From: an uncultured Methanomicrobiales archaeon
GTDB lineage: Archaea > Halobacteriota > Methanomicrobia > Methanomicrobiales > Methanospirillaceae
Length of the DNA: 64,000 bases
Assembly (NCBI GenBank): GCA_903832665.1
Contig: CAILCG010000014.1
Coordinates: 310,001-374,000 of the forward strand
Direction: 5' to 3'
Each line of letters starts with the position of its first letter. The first letter of the stretch is position 1. The position numbers and the translations under genes were made by a program. Shown one piece after another: positions 34,294 through 43,773 of the stretch. The notes beneath the pieces were generated by a model. That model saw only the letters and a program-made list of their open reading frames with translations. It searched no databases and was not told where the DNA came from.

Positions 34294-35205
34294 ATGATTA
34301 CCACAAGAGAGATTGCAAAGGTCCGCAAAAGCCAGCCCACGATCGAAGGAGCCGGCGTCCACCTCAAGCGGGCATTTGGCAACAGCCAGGTTCCTGAATT
34401 CGATCCGTTCCTGATGCTCGATGACTTCAGGTCCGACAACCCGTCTCACAATCTCAAGGGATTTCCCTGGCACCCCCACCGGGGGATCGAGACCATCACC
34501 TATGCCATCAGCGGTGAGATTGAGCACGGGGACAGCACGGGAAACAAGGGGGTCATCTCGTCCGGAGATGTCCAGTGGATGACGGCCGGTAGCGGGATCA
34601 TCCACCAGGAGATGCCCAAGGGCGACAAAAAAGGTTCTATGGGCGGGTTCCAGCTCTGGGCAAACCTTCCCCGGACGCACAAGATGATGGCCCCCCGCTA
34701 CCGGGGTCTGAAATCCCCGGAGATTCCCGAAGTGGTGCAACGCAATGGCACCAGGATCCGGGTCATCGCCGGCACGGTTGACGGTCAGCAGGGGGCGGTC
34801 CGGGACATCATTACGGATCCTGAATACCTCGATGTCACGGTGCCTCCCGGCGCGGAGTTTACGCACCCGACAAAGAGGGGACATACTGTTGTTGCCTATG
34901 TCATCGAAGGGAAGGGGTATTTCTGCAAGGAGCGGAAGCCTTTTTCCTATGACATGGGGGGGAGCAATTATTTTGATATGAAACGGGATCCCTTCCTGGT
35001 TAACGGAGATCTCGTGCACTTCCATGACGGCGATCAGGTCATGGTCTCCACCGAGACCGATCCCGTCAGGTTCCTGCTCATATCGGGAAAGCCCATCGGC
35101 GAACTGGTCGCCTGGTATGGACCGATCGTGATGAATACGAACGAGGAACTGCGGATCGCCTTTGAGGAGTACAATAACGGCACATTTGTCAGGAAAAGAT
35201 CCTGA
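34294..35205 (+). CDS. pirin-family cupin protein
   Basis: A bicupin iron-binding protein of 303 residues. The metal site HPHRGIETITY and IHQEMP with the second-cupin GHTVVAYVIEGKGYF are clear. Pirins act as quercetinases or redox-linked regulators in other groups; the archaeal role is unknown. ATG 34294 (MITTREIAKVRKSQ) gives the standard start, while an earlier in-frame ATG at 34216 adds a non-conserved stretch. Confidence 0.9.
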   Translation: MITTREIAKVRKSQPTIEGAGVHLKRAFGNSQVPEFDPFLMLDDFRSDNPSHNLKGFPWHPHRGIETITYAISGEIEHGDSTGNKGVISSGDVQWMTAGSGIIHQEMPKGDKKGSMGGFQLWANLPRTHKMMAPRYRGLKSPEIPEVVQRNGTRIRVIAGTVDGQQGAVRDIITDPEYLDVTVPPGAEFTHPTKRGHTVVAYVIEGKGYFCKERKPFSYDMGGSNYFDMKRDPFLVNGDLVHFHDGDQVMVSTETDPVRFLLISGKPIGELVAWYGPIVMNTNEELRIAFEEYNNGTFVRKRS

Positions 35206-35660
35206 TGCGCCGAACTACAATTAAGGGAATACGGGGATGAAACCGGGGGGGAAAAGATTTTCAAAAGGGCTCCGGAAGACGAGGGAACCCCGCAACAGGT
35301 AGACCACCCGGCATCCGGGAATTCGGAACCATTGCTGGTCGGTCATAACCGTCGGGCTCGGGCAATGCACCCGGATAGATATGTTCCCCGACAGGTATGT
35401 GCCCGGTCTGATGGAGGGGATGCCGAGCCCAAGTGGAAACCAGTACGGGGCAGAACCCCGGTATGCATTTTTTTTTACAAAACAGGTCCGGCGTGATCCA
35501 AGATCGTGTGACAAAATTTGATTTCAGGAAATACCGTTATAACCTCTCCCAGAGTATGAAAGCAAAGAATTCATCGGGCAGGATACTCCAGCCGTCAGGA
35601 AATGCCAGGCTGGTTCTCCTGATTTACGGTACATGCTCTGACCGGTGAGGAGGAGAATTC
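35206..35660. other. intergenic region, no gene supported
   Basis: About 450 bases. A leftward open frame at 35221-35514 (97 residues) has Pro/Gly-rich content and no recognisable domain, so it is not called. The right end (35540-35655) is a promoter-like flank, with GAGGAGGAGAATTC as ribosome site for the lipoprotein gene. Confidence 0.4.
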
Positions 35661-36731
35661 ATGAGAATTTCGAAATGGATAGGAATTGCTGCACTACTGC
35701 TCATCATCATAGCAACTGCTGCGTGCGTGCAGGCACCGGCAACGCAGGGTCCGGCTTCCGGCAATCCCGAGATACATTACAAGCTGTACGGAGGCTTCGT
35801 CAGGCCGGAGTACTCGGTGCAGGAACTCGTCGTGGTACAGGACCGGGCAACTTTTACGATCTCGGGAGTGGATGGCAACATCACGCAGAGATTCGAAAAG
35901 GCGCTCACCCGGGAACAGTTCAATGCAATCGTGACGGTATTTTCCGCCAACAACTTCAGCTCGTACGGGGACCGGTATGAGGAGGGGCAGACCCACATTT
36001 CCGATGTGGGGTTTGCAGACATCTCTTTCACGGCAGACAACCGGACAAAGACCGTGACTACCTACAATGTGAACCGGTATATGCCGGATGGGCTGATACG
36101 GATACGGGAGAAACTCCAGGAGACCATTGCGTTTACCAAAATGCCGGACGAGAAGGAGCTCCGGGTGCTTGCAGAGAACTGGATACGGGATGCACCAACG
36201 TACAAGTATGACGGGCAGGATCTCCTGTTTGTCAGGTTCGCTTCTGCAGACTCAGACCTGACCCGGCACGTGCTCACCTACAATTTCACGGGAAGTCACG
36301 CGGGCTACGGAAACCGGTCGGGCATGATGACGGCACAGGTGATAACCCCGCACACGATCCAAATCACGATCATGGATTCAACGGTAGAATCAGCAATAAT
36401 TGATGGGAAATGGGACGAGTCGGGCCAGTTCCTGATCGGCTCCGATGCAGCTCTTTCCTACCAGCCCATGATGTGCGAGAAGACAAAATGGCAGTCATGG
36501 GAGGATAGCTCGGGCCGGGTCTACATACGGATGCCAACGAACGAGGAGATCATCACCCACTACTACAGTTCCGTGTATGGTGTCAATGTCACCTGGGTAA
36601 AGACGGTCCCGCTCAACGGGATGGCCTGTGAGGCCTGCAATGTCTGCCTCGAGACGTACCACGTTGCTCTCACGGTGAATGCGAGCGAGATGCAGCCCCT
36701 TCTCGATGAAGGATGGACAAGGGTACCATGA
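35661..36731 (+). CDS. predicted lipoprotein with DUF6438-like domain
   Basis: A 356-residue surface protein. Residues 1-22 form a lipoprotein signal (ALLLIIIATAACVQAP). Residues ~35-165 (KLYGGFVRPEYSVQELVVVQ, ITQRFEKALTREQFNAIVTV) fit the small beta-sandwich found in DUF6438-type proteins. The second half is unassigned, with four Cys clustered near the end (ACEACNVC and MMCEK). The function is unknown. Confidence 0.78.
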   Translation: MRISKWIGIAALLLIIIATAACVQAPATQGPASGNPEIHYKLYGGFVRPEYSVQELVVVQDRATFTISGVDGNITQRFEKALTREQFNAIVTVFSANNFSSYGDRYEEGQTHISDVGFADISFTADNRTKTVTTYNVNRYMPDGLIRIREKLQETIAFTKMPDEKELRVLAENWIRDAPTYKYDGQDLLFVRFASADSDLTRHVLTYNFTGSHAGYGNRSGMMTAQVITPHTIQITIMDSTVESAIIDGKWDESGQFLIGSDAALSYQPMMCEKTKWQSWEDSSGRVYIRMPTNEEIITHYYSSVYGVNVTWVKTVPLNGMACEACNVCLETYHVALTVNASEMQPLLDEGWTRVP

Positions 36732-36867
36732 GTATATGCCCACCCATTTCCCGGGCGTACGCAAACGACCGTTGAATCCTCTCAAAAAAAACTAAATTTT
36801 TCCGGTAACCGGAATTCATTCTTGTTGGAGTCAGGAGAATGCAGCAGACTAACGGGAAACACGTACC

Positions 36868-37338
36868 ATGTCACTGAACGATGCCCAGCAACTCTTCGCA
36901 TTTTTCTTTGCGATCTATTTCTACATGATCATCGACCGGTCCCACGCAACGTACCAGGCATGGGATACCTATGCTGCCTGGAGTGGAAAGTCCCACACCA
37001 TCAACCGCCTTCTCGCGGCCTGGCTGCTCCTCATCATCCTGCCCGTGACACAATTTGCCATCCTGTTCACCCTGGTCGGGGTATTCAATGTCACCTTCGA
37101 TCCAACGCTCAATGGCGTGCTTCGTATCATCCAGATTAGTATCAGTTCGTTCTTCACGTTCGGGTACTTCCGGCTGTACGAGTCCCTGATGCACGGGTAT
37201 CCGAGCCCGTTTTTTTCCGAGGAGGACCAAAAGAAGAGCGGGAGGGAGATACGTCCGCATTTCCGGGCGCATCTTGTGCCGGGAATTCTCTATATCGCGG
37301 TCTCTACGCTCCTGCTGGTAATCGCTCTGTATTTCTGA
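36868..37338 (+). CDS. uncharacterised four-helix membrane protein
   Basis: A 156-residue membrane protein with four predicted helices (QQLFAFFFAIYFYMIIDRS, LLAAWLLLIILPVTQFAILF, a shorter one near 90-110, and LYIAVSTLLLVIALYF) and a charged loop PFFSEEDQKKSGREIRP. Family not recognised. No operon partner; the next gene on this strand is far away. Confidence 0.7.
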   Translation: MSLNDAQQLFAFFFAIYFYMIIDRSHATYQAWDTYAAWSGKSHTINRLLAAWLLLIILPVTQFAILFTLVGVFNVTFDPTLNGVLRIIQISISSFFTFGYFRLYESLMHGYPSPFFSEEDQKKSGREIRPHFRAHLVPGILYIAVSTLLLVIALYF

Positions 37339-37497
37339 TGCCGGGGGACCCTCCGGAAGATTGCGGTCAGGCAAGGGAACGGAATGAAGAAAACAACGCG
37401 TTAATTTATTTCTGAACCATCGGCAAGGGAATTTTGAAAAAAATTAAACCCAAACGATATCCCGGGAAAATTTTTCGTTACAGCCAATTTGCCGGGA

Positions 37498-37723
37498 TCA
37501 GTCGGTGCAGATGGTATCCAAAAGTTCCTGCACCACCAGGTCGGTGCGACCGTTAAAAAAAGGTAAACTCGCCCTGATCTAACTCCCCGGGTAATTTTTG
37601 GATATTTTCCAATTCACAGAGGTCAGGGCCTTCTCCGTGTTTATGATTGCCATTTGATATATGGGCGTCGCACTCGCTCATATGAGAACAACGGGAACAA
37701 TCGGAAAAGGTTTTGGGGGGCAT
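37498..37723 (-). pseudogene. small Cys/His-rich protein, one-base frame break
   Basis: Not an open frame as given, but reading from ATG 37723 gives a coherent 74-residue protein if one T is removed from the T7 run (plus A7, 37555-37561). It begins MPPKTFSDCSRCSHMSECDA, continues with HKHGEGPDLCELENIQKLPG and ends LVVQELLDTICTD. CSRC, several His and later Cys suggest a metal site. No clear ribosome site precedes the start. Coding nature is inferred from the smooth reading across the break. Confidence 0.5.
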
Positions 37724-37861
37724 TATTAGAGGTGATAAGGATTTGAACAGATAAAAAAATAGTGGATTCTCTCAAAAATTGAAAACTACCATCTTGTTCA
37801 TCAGGCTCATGGTAAACCCCATTGGAAGACTCCGGATAGGTGGAAAAGAAATCCTGAAGTC

Positions 37862-38121
37862 AAATAAGCCCTCTGCGGGCTCCGTTTCCCTGAAATTGCT
37901 TCCGGAAAATCCCGCAAAACAGTCAGTTTTCAGTCTCGCGGGTAATTTCATGAAATATCGTTCCGATTGCCGAAATACGAGCGGAAACGCCCCCTCCTGA
38001 TGCTCGCCATTGGGCTTTAAACCGGGGCTTTTTTCACCACGTAATTTAACCCATCCGGGCCCCGTAAAGCCTGCCGGAATGAGAATGTGAGGGGCATGTA
38101 TTTCCGGTCACGGGATCAAAA
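37862..38121 (+). repeat. dispersed repeat R1, copy 1
   Basis: An intergenic element of about 220-260 bases. It begins AAATAAGCCCTCTGCGGGCT (hairpin AGCCC/GGGCT). Shared landmarks are CGAAATACGAGCGGAAACG, CCATTGGGCTTTAAA, GGGGC-T6-CAC, GTAATTTAACCCATCCGGGC and CCTGCCGGAATGAGAATG. Copies at 43373, 49021 and 61060 share the order of these landmarks and the orientation. Confidence 0.85.
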
Positions 38122-38310
38122 ACCTGAATAAAGATACCTCTGCGCATTTACCGTGAAAATTCCGGAACCGGATACACTCAACAAGCCCCCGCCCCATTTC
38201 CTTCGTGGGCTTCCCCCTAGTGCCCTGGTTTTGGCGTCCTGTTTTCCCATATTGACCGGGGCTGGATACCGGGAGAAAGAAAAATTTAAAAAAAATTTGG
38301 ATACAGTGTT

Positions 38311-38682
38311 TCACAGATGCAACGACAACTCAACTAATGAGACGACATCCGCTTCATCAAACGGCTTCCGGAGAAACCCTGACCGGGTGATCCCCTCGGC
38401 TTCGGCGATCATACCCGGATTGGACCGGGCGGAGAGAAAAATAATCGGGACTTCCGAGTTCTTCCGGATCTCCCGGGCGGTCTCGATACCATTCATTTTT
38501 CCCAGGAGGGTGATATCCATGAATACGAGATCGGGCAATCCAGATTTTTCAAGATACCTTAGGGCAGCTTCGCCCGTTGCAAACTGGCCCGCCACGGGAT
38601 AGCCGGCGTGTTCAAGTATTTCGCGCAGGTGAAGGGCAATGAGTCCCTCGTCTTCAACAATGAGAATGGATGGTTCTTTCAT
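38311..38682 (-). CDS. response regulator, receiver domain only
   Basis: A 123-residue CheY-like receiver without output domain. Acidic pair at VEDEG (residues ~10-12), phospho-acceptor Asp in LVFMDITLLG (~54), Ser in IIFLSARS and Lys in FLRKPFDE. Its ATG overlaps the stop of the kinase fragment upstream (ATGA), so the two are co-translated and form a cognate pair. Confidence 0.9.
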   Translation of the reverse strand: MKEPSILIVEDEGLIALHLREILEHAGYPVAGQFATGEAALRYLEKSGLPDLVFMDITLLGKMNGIETAREIRKNSEVPIIFLSARSNPGMIAEAEGITRSGFLRKPFDEADVVSLVELSLHL

Positions 38683-39461
38683 GACGGGTTCTCCGGAAAC
38701 CGGAAAATAAATTCCGTGCCCTTGTCCGTGTTGACTTCGATCGTGGCTCGCAACTGGTGCCGGGCAAGGAAATTGACCAGTTTCAGGCCAAGGGTCTTGG
38801 TGGTTTCAAGATCGAACGTCGGGGGGAGTCCCACGCCGTTATCCGCGAATCGCAGGATATACGTGTCATCTTCCTTGGTGAGCAAGACGTCGATCGTACA
38901 CGCTCCTTTATTCCCGGGACAGCAGGACATCGCCCCCACCGGGAATGCGTACTTCAGGGAATTGGTCACCAGCTCGTTGATGATGAGACCCATGGGTGTT
39001 GCACGGCCTATATCGAGGCTGATATTTTCTGCTGAAAGGCGAGTTTTGCAGCTCAGGGGGAAATTATAAGAACTGAGGATCTGATCGACAAGTGTTGTGA
39101 GGTAATCCTTCATGTCCACTTCAGCAAATTTACGGGTTTTGTACAGGGTCTCGTGAATGAGGGCCATGCTCCGGGCCCGGTTCTGGAGATCTTTTTTCAG
39201 GGCCCGACCTTCCGGCGTGTCTATGTAGGAGCCCTCAAGACTGAGCAGGGAGATGAACGCGGTCAGGTTGTTCTTGACCCGGTGATGGATCCCTGACAAG
39301 AGAATCTCTTTCTCTGCAAGGGCATCACTGAGTTGGTTCTCCCGGCTCTTCAGCTCTTCGACATTCTGCTGGAGTTTTTCCTGGTTTGCCTGGATCTCCT
39401 CATACGCCGCGTTGAGAGCTTCGTGTTTCTTCCTGAGTTCATCCTCTGCCCGCTTGAGCAT
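38679..39461 (-). CDS. histidine kinase, C-terminal part joined to a broken res gene
   Basis: A HisKA_2/HATPase kinase core. The coiled coil (HEALNAAYEEIQANQEKLQQ) is followed by GIHHRVKNNLTAFISLLSLE with the phospho-His, then the ATPase motifs NELVTNSLKYAFP and RFADNGVGLPP. The frame stays open upstream to about 39536 and there reads PDGGYSTVEQDCLQALSPAI, the end of a GAF-type sensor domain. Beyond that point the DNA is a type III restriction gene, so the sensor half is lost. ATG 39461 may allow a short kinase to be made. The C-terminal half resembles the larger kinase at 43774-48843. Confidence 0.82.
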   Translation of the reverse strand: MLKRAEDELRKKHEALNAAYEEIQANQEKLQQNVEELKSRENQLSDALAEKEILLSGIHHRVKNNLTAFISLLSLEGSYIDTPEGRALKKDLQNRARSMALIHETLYKTRKFAEVDMKDYLTTLVDQILSSYNFPLSCKTRLSAENISLDIGRATPMGLIINELVTNSLKYAFPVGAMSCCPGNKGACTIDVLLTKEDDTYILRFADNGVGLPPTFDLETTKTLGLKLVNFLARHQLRATIEVNTDKGTEFIFRFPENPS

Positions 39462-39469
39462 GAACGCCT

Positions 39470-40134
39470 CTACAATCGCCGGGGAGAGAGCCTGGAGGCA
39501 ATCCTGTTCAACCGTCGAGTAGCCGCCATCTGGTCGCGGGTATCATGGATGATGTTATTCTCTTTTTTGTTGAAGGCATCAATGTTGATGATCATGATTT
39601 GCAGGTCATTGCCCGCTGCATAGCTTCTGAGCTGGCTGACTCTCTTGGAGTCGTAGACAAAATAGGTGAAGGGGACATTGTTGTACAGGTCCCGGAAGTG
39701 TTCGAGAGTGATCTCGATGGATTTGAGTACCCCTTCGCGGATGGCAATTGACGGGACGACGATAATAAACTTTCTGAACCCGTATTTTTCGTTGAGTTCG
39801 AAGATGGTCCTGATATAGACATAGGTCTTGCCGGTGCCGGTCTCCATCTCTATGGTGAAGTTCTTCTCCCTGGTGGCGATGTCGTCATTCGAGTAAATGT
39901 CGTTTTTTTCTGGATTGTTTTGAGATTTTTATTGATGGTTACATCATCGATCACAAGCCGGTTACCGTATCCGAGTTCGTTCTGGATGAGTGCCTGGCCT
40001 CGTGATTCGAGGAGAGGGTTGAGCGAGACTTCGTAATCACCGGCGCTCAGGGTCTGGCTCTCGAAGAGCCCGACCACGGCATCGATGGCATCCCGCTGGT
40101 ACTGCTGGTTCGCATCGAACCGGAACTTCATCAT
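39470..40134 (-). pseudogene. type III restriction enzyme Res subunit, N-terminal fragment
   Basis: The DEAD-like helicase start of a type III restriction subunit: FRFDANQQYQRDAIDAVVGL, a frame break at an A7 run (plus T7, 39903-39909), then Walker A in IEMETGTGKTYVYIRTIFEL, KFIIVVPSIAIREGV and INIDAFNKKENNIIHDTRDQ. Right after this the match ends, at the junction with kinase DNA (39526-39536). Roughly 700 or more residues of a full Res are missing, including the helicase C-half and the nuclease. The R-M system therefore cannot cut. Confidence 0.85.
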
Positions 40135-40137
40135 GAG

Positions 40138-41328
40138 TTAGGTGGCCTCCGGTGTATCGGATGCGATTTCTGACCATTCGATCAGTTTCTTCTTGAGTTC
40201 CTCTTTTGAGGGCAGGTAGAGCTGGTACTGGGAAGCGTAGATGTTTGCATTCTCCGGCAGGGTAAGGTTGACGAGGGCATCGTTCTTTGTCCTGCAAAGA
40301 ATCATTCCAATGGTAGGGTTCTCATCGTCAAGTTTCACTTCGCGATTGTAATAATTGACGTACATCTGCATCTGGCCGAGGTTCTCGTGCGTGAGTTTTC
40401 CGATCTTGAGGTCGATCAAGACATAGCACCGGAGGATGCGGTTGTAGAAGACGAGGTCCACATAGAAATGGTCAGCATCGAAGGTGAACCGTTTCTGCCG
40501 GGATTCGAAGAGAAATCCTTTTCCAAGTTCCAGGAGAAATGTTTCCAGTTTATCAATGATGGCGGATTCGAGATCGCTTTCGGAGTAGTGCGTGTTCTCA
40601 TCGAGACCGAGGAATTCGAGAACATAGGGATCTTTAAGCACGTCCTGCGGAGTTCCGATGATCTGTCCTTTATCTGCGAGGGCTTTCACTCCTTTTTTGT
40701 CCCGGCTGAGTGCGAGTCGTTCGTAGATGCCGGAGTTAAACTGCCGTTTGAGTTCGGAGAGCGACCATTGGTTTTGCCGGGATTCTATCTCGTAAAACCG
40801 GCGCTCGTCCCGGTTGTCGATATTCATGAGGACAATATAGTGAGACCAGCTGAGGGTGAACCGGGGTATGAATTGGTCAGACACTGTCTGACTTATTGGG
40901 GTTTCCGTTGGAGTTTTGGCTGGTAATTTTGCAGACACTGTCTGCATAATTGGTGTCTCTGTCGGTGTTTTGGCCGGCAATTTCGCAGACACTGTCTGCG
41001 GAATTTGGGGTACAGTCTCGCGATATTCGAGGTAGAACCGGCGCATTGATTCAAGATTTCTTTCCGAAAAACCGCGTCCCAACTCTTCAGTTAACCGGGA
41101 CGAGAGTTCAATAAGGGTCTGTTTTCCGTAGGCAGCCCTTTTACTTCCCTTCTGTTCATACTCCACGATCCGCCGTCCAATCTCAAAGTTGGTGACGACT
41201 TGCAGGGTGTTGACATTTTGTGCAGCAGTCCGGCGTGCGCTTTGCACCAGATCCCGGATCTCTTTGACGAGCGGAAGGAGGGGTTCTCCGGGTGACGGAC
41301 TTTTGGATTTTACGGGTTTTCCTGTCAT
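40138..41328 (-). CDS. YhcG/DUF1016-family PDDEXK nuclease-like protein
   Basis: A 396-residue protein with an N-terminal DUF1016 DNA-binding helical part (ALNVL-type IGRRIVEYEQKGSKRAAYG, LSRGFSERNLESMRRFY-like stretch at ~85-100) and a C-terminal PDDEXK nuclease (FTFDADHFYVDLVFYNRILR then LIDLKIGKLTHENLGQ). Such genes accompany R-M loci and are thought to aid DNA cleavage or defence. Three copies of an 18-residue unit (QTVSAKLPAKTPTETPI) sit at residues 111-152. It lies between res and mod with 12 and 3 base gaps, inside the R-M operon. Confidence 0.88.
   Translation of the reverse strand: MTGKPVKSKSPSPGEPLLPLVKEIRDLVQSARRTAAQNVNTLQVVTNFEIGRRIVEYEQKGSKRAAYGKQTLIELSSRLTEELGRGFSERNLESMRRFYLEYRETVPQIPQTVSAKLPAKTPTETPIMQTVSAKLPAKTPTETPISQTVSDQFIPRFTLSWSHYIVLMNIDNRDERRFYEIESRQNQWSLSELKRQFNSGIYERLALSRDKKGVKALADKGQIIGTPQDVLKDPYVLEFLGLDENTHYSESDLESAIIDKLETFLLELGKGFLFESRQKRFTFDADHFYVDLVFYNRILRCYVLIDLKIGKLTHENLGQMQMYVNYYNREVKLDDENPTIGMILCRTKNDALVNLTLPENANIYASQYQLYLPSKEELKKKLIEWSEIASDTPEAT
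40876..40998. repeat. 54-base tandem repeat with a 13-base palindrome
   Basis: Two full units and part of a third, 54 bases apart, inside the YhcG-like gene. Each has the perfect palindrome CAGACACTGTCTG (40878-40890, 40932-40944, 40986-40998). The unit length keeps the frame, so copy number can change without stopping translation. Confidence 0.85.
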
Positions 41329-41340
41329 CAGACTCTCCTC

Positions 41341-43245
41341 TCACACAGTTCTGAAGTCAGTAACGCCATGCGACTTCATGATCTCTAGTGCGTTGGTCCT
41401 GAGCTGGTCATTGCCTTTGAATCCTGCATCAAGGCAGATGGCCCGCGCCGGTTTGATCTCGGCCATCTTCACGATGAGGTCTTTGGTGAGATTGTGCTCA
41501 AGGCAGATGAGGAGTGCATCGCTATCGATGGAGTACACTTTTTTGCCAGCGATCTTCTTTTCCGTTACCGGTATGGTGAGAGCAAACCCGGATTTGAGGA
41601 GAAGTTCGTAGAGGATCTCTTCATCGGTGCTGTGGTTATGGAGGTTCTCGATGAAGTCCTCCAGTTGTTTTTCGACTTTGCCATCTGCCGGGACCTGTCC
41701 GTTCCAGACTTTGAAGTTGGAGGGGGCGAGCCGGAAGGATCGGAAGCCGAGATCGGCAGGGATTTCCGGCACTTCTGCGAGTTTCTTTTGTTTTGCAGAT
41801 TCTTTTTGTTCTTCACTGATCTTTTTAATAGCACGACGAATCCGCTCTTTTCCGAGATCCGCGATGTTCTTGTATCCGGCTTCTCTCGCTAATGATCCTT
41901 CATCTATCAATTCCGGCAATTGAATCATTATGAAACGTCTATCATTGCCATCTTCTTTATTCAGTTCGAGGACCGCATGTGCGATCGTGCAAGATCCTCC
42001 AAAAAAATCTAAAACGATACTTGAATCATCAGGAGTACCGATTTGAAGTAATCTTTTTATTAATCTGATTGGTTTTGGATTCGAAAATGTTGATTGCGCA
42101 CCCATTAATTCAGCAAGGTGTTTTTTTGCTTCATCGTTATGTCCGGCTTCAGTGTGGGGCCACCAAGTTGAAGGTACTATTCCTGATTTCAGTTCACTTT
42201 TAAATCGTTTCAATCGAGGACGTTCGTAATCAAAATTTGGCCCCCAATATAACCGATTTTCTTTTACCATCACTTCATGATTTGTACGAGAGTATCTCCA
42301 AACAGCATGTTCTGGAGGCCAGACTTCTTTCCCTGTTTTGGGATGGAGAATTGGGTAATACAAGGTTGGTCGTTCAGCCTTACTCTTATTTGACAAGTAA
42401 TTATCCGAAGCCCAATCCCCACGCGGATCTTTATCTAAATTTGTATACCGGTTCAATTGCGTCTCAGTCCGAGGTAAAAACCCTCGTTGAAATTCTTGAC
42501 TTTTTGAAAAAACGAGAATATATTCATGCATGTTCGCGATTCCCTGATCATCGCTAGAAGGTGCATATTTTTTCTGCCATGCAATAGTAGCAACAAAATT
42601 CTCCTCACCAAAAATCTCATTCATTATCTCGCGGAGATTGTGCACCTCGTGATCATCAATCGAGATGAAGATGACACCATCATCTCGCAATAAATTCCGG
42701 GCAAGGAAAAGCCGGGGATACATCATGTCCAGCCAGTTCGAATGATATCGTCCGGATGTTTCTGTGTTGGTCGAGAATTTCTTGCCCTCAGCATCCACCT
42801 GACCACTATACGAAAGATACGTGTCGAGAGTTTCGGAAAATTTATCCGGATAAATGAACTCGTTGCCCGTGTTGTACGGCGGATCGATGTAGATCATCTT
42901 GACTTTGCCGTAGTAGGATTTCTGGAGCAGTTTTAAGGTTTCGAGATTGTCGCCTTCAATGAAGAGATTCTCCGTGGTGTCCCAGTCAACGGATTCTCCC
43001 TTTGCCGGCTTGAGCGTCCCTATCGATGGCTCCTGGATGATCCGGAAACATTCTGCCTTGCCACTCCAGGTCAGTCCGAACCGTTCTTTCACGGTCTCTG
43101 CATCAGCGCCGAGCGTGAGTCTGAGTTTTTCAAAATCGATGGTGTCTTCGGTGAATACTTCCGGGAAGAGTTGTCGCAGTTTTTCTTTCTGCTCTTTTGA
43201 GATGGATTGGGATTTGAGATCGAGTCTGGGGATTGACGCGGGCAT
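41341..43245 (-). CDS. mod: type III DNA methyltransferase (Mod)
   Basis: An N6-adenine methyltransferase of the beta class; 634 residues. The catalytic DPPYNTGNEFIYPD (motif IV) comes before the SAM-binding part SSIVLDFFGGSCTIAHAVLE (motif I), with the specificity region in between (~240-390). The DNA of that central part (about 42000-42650) is clearly richer in A/T than the rest, as is common for exchanged target-recognition domains. The gene heads a leftward operon with the YhcG-like nuclease and the broken res. Methylation may continue without restriction. Confidence 0.93.
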   Translation of the reverse strand: MPASIPRLDLKSQSISKEQKEKLRQLFPEVFTEDTIDFEKLRLTLGADAETVKERFGLTWSGKAECFRIIQEPSIGTLKPAKGESVDWDTTENLFIEGDNLETLKLLQKSYYGKVKMIYIDPPYNTGNEFIYPDKFSETLDTYLSYSGQVDAEGKKFSTNTETSGRYHSNWLDMMYPRLFLARNLLRDDGVIFISIDDHEVHNLREIMNEIFGEENFVATIAWQKKYAPSSDDQGIANMHEYILVFSKSQEFQRGFLPRTETQLNRYTNLDKDPRGDWASDNYLSNKSKAERPTLYYPILHPKTGKEVWPPEHAVWRYSRTNHEVMVKENRLYWGPNFDYERPRLKRFKSELKSGIVPSTWWPHTEAGHNDEAKKHLAELMGAQSTFSNPKPIRLIKRLLQIGTPDDSSIVLDFFGGSCTIAHAVLELNKEDGNDRRFIMIQLPELIDEGSLAREAGYKNIADLGKERIRRAIKKISEEQKESAKQKKLAEVPEIPADLGFRSFRLAPSNFKVWNGQVPADGKVEKQLEDFIENLHNHSTDEEILYELLLKSGFALTIPVTEKKIAGKKVYSIDSDALLICLEHNLTKDLIVKMAEIKPARAICLDAGFKGNDQLRTNALEIMKSHGVTDFRTV

Positions 43246-43372
43246 GGGACACCATTCTTAGTTTAAGTGGTGCGGTGTAATTGCTTAAAGGATCGGGTTT
43301 TGGTTGAGGGATGATGCTTATGGATGGTTTTGGAATTCCAATCGGGGAACGAGAGGGTAAAATCCTGATGGC

Positions 43373-43640
43373 AAATAACCCCCATACAGGCTCCGTTTCC
43401 CATTTCCACCCAATCTGTCCATCTCAAAAACCCCGCAAAAGGCTATTTTTCAGATCGTGCAAAAAATAAGCCGTAAATTCACCCCGATTAGTGAAATACA
43501 AGCGGAAACACCCTCACCGGATTGATGCCACGGGCACTTGAACGGGGGCTTTTTTCGCCACGTAATTTAACCCATCCGGGCCCGTAAACCCTGCCATAAT
43601 GAGAATGTGAAGGTCATTTATTTCCAGACACAGGATCAAA
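43373..43640 (+). repeat. dispersed repeat R1, copy 2
   Basis: Begins AAATAACCCCCATACAGGCT and keeps GAAATACAAGCGGAAACA, CGGGGGCTTTTTTCGCCACG, TAATTTAACCCATCCGGGCC and CTGCCATAATGAGAATG. Similarity with copy 1 goes on into CATTTATTTCC and GGATCAAAAA. It lies between the mod start and the 3' end of the large kinase. The first third is more diverged than the rest. Confidence 0.82.
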
Positions 43641-43773
43641 AAACCGGGATTTTGGCAGCTGTTCGAAACAGGCCGGTCGCGGAGCCGGAACGAGGTCCGG
43701 CAAACCGGCAGAAGGGTGGTTTATGCTGAACGGCAGTTCCGATCGGTATTTTTCATGGGCCATGAAGGATTCT

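Noticed and set aside
35221-35514. 97-codon leftward frame in the gap after the pirin gene
   Set aside because: No recognisable domain, no ribosome site and no neighbour support; left as intergenic.
40870-41000. CRISPR-like reading of the regular 54-base repeats
   Set aside because: The repeats are in frame inside a gene, the units are fully repeated with no unique spacers, and no cas gene is near.
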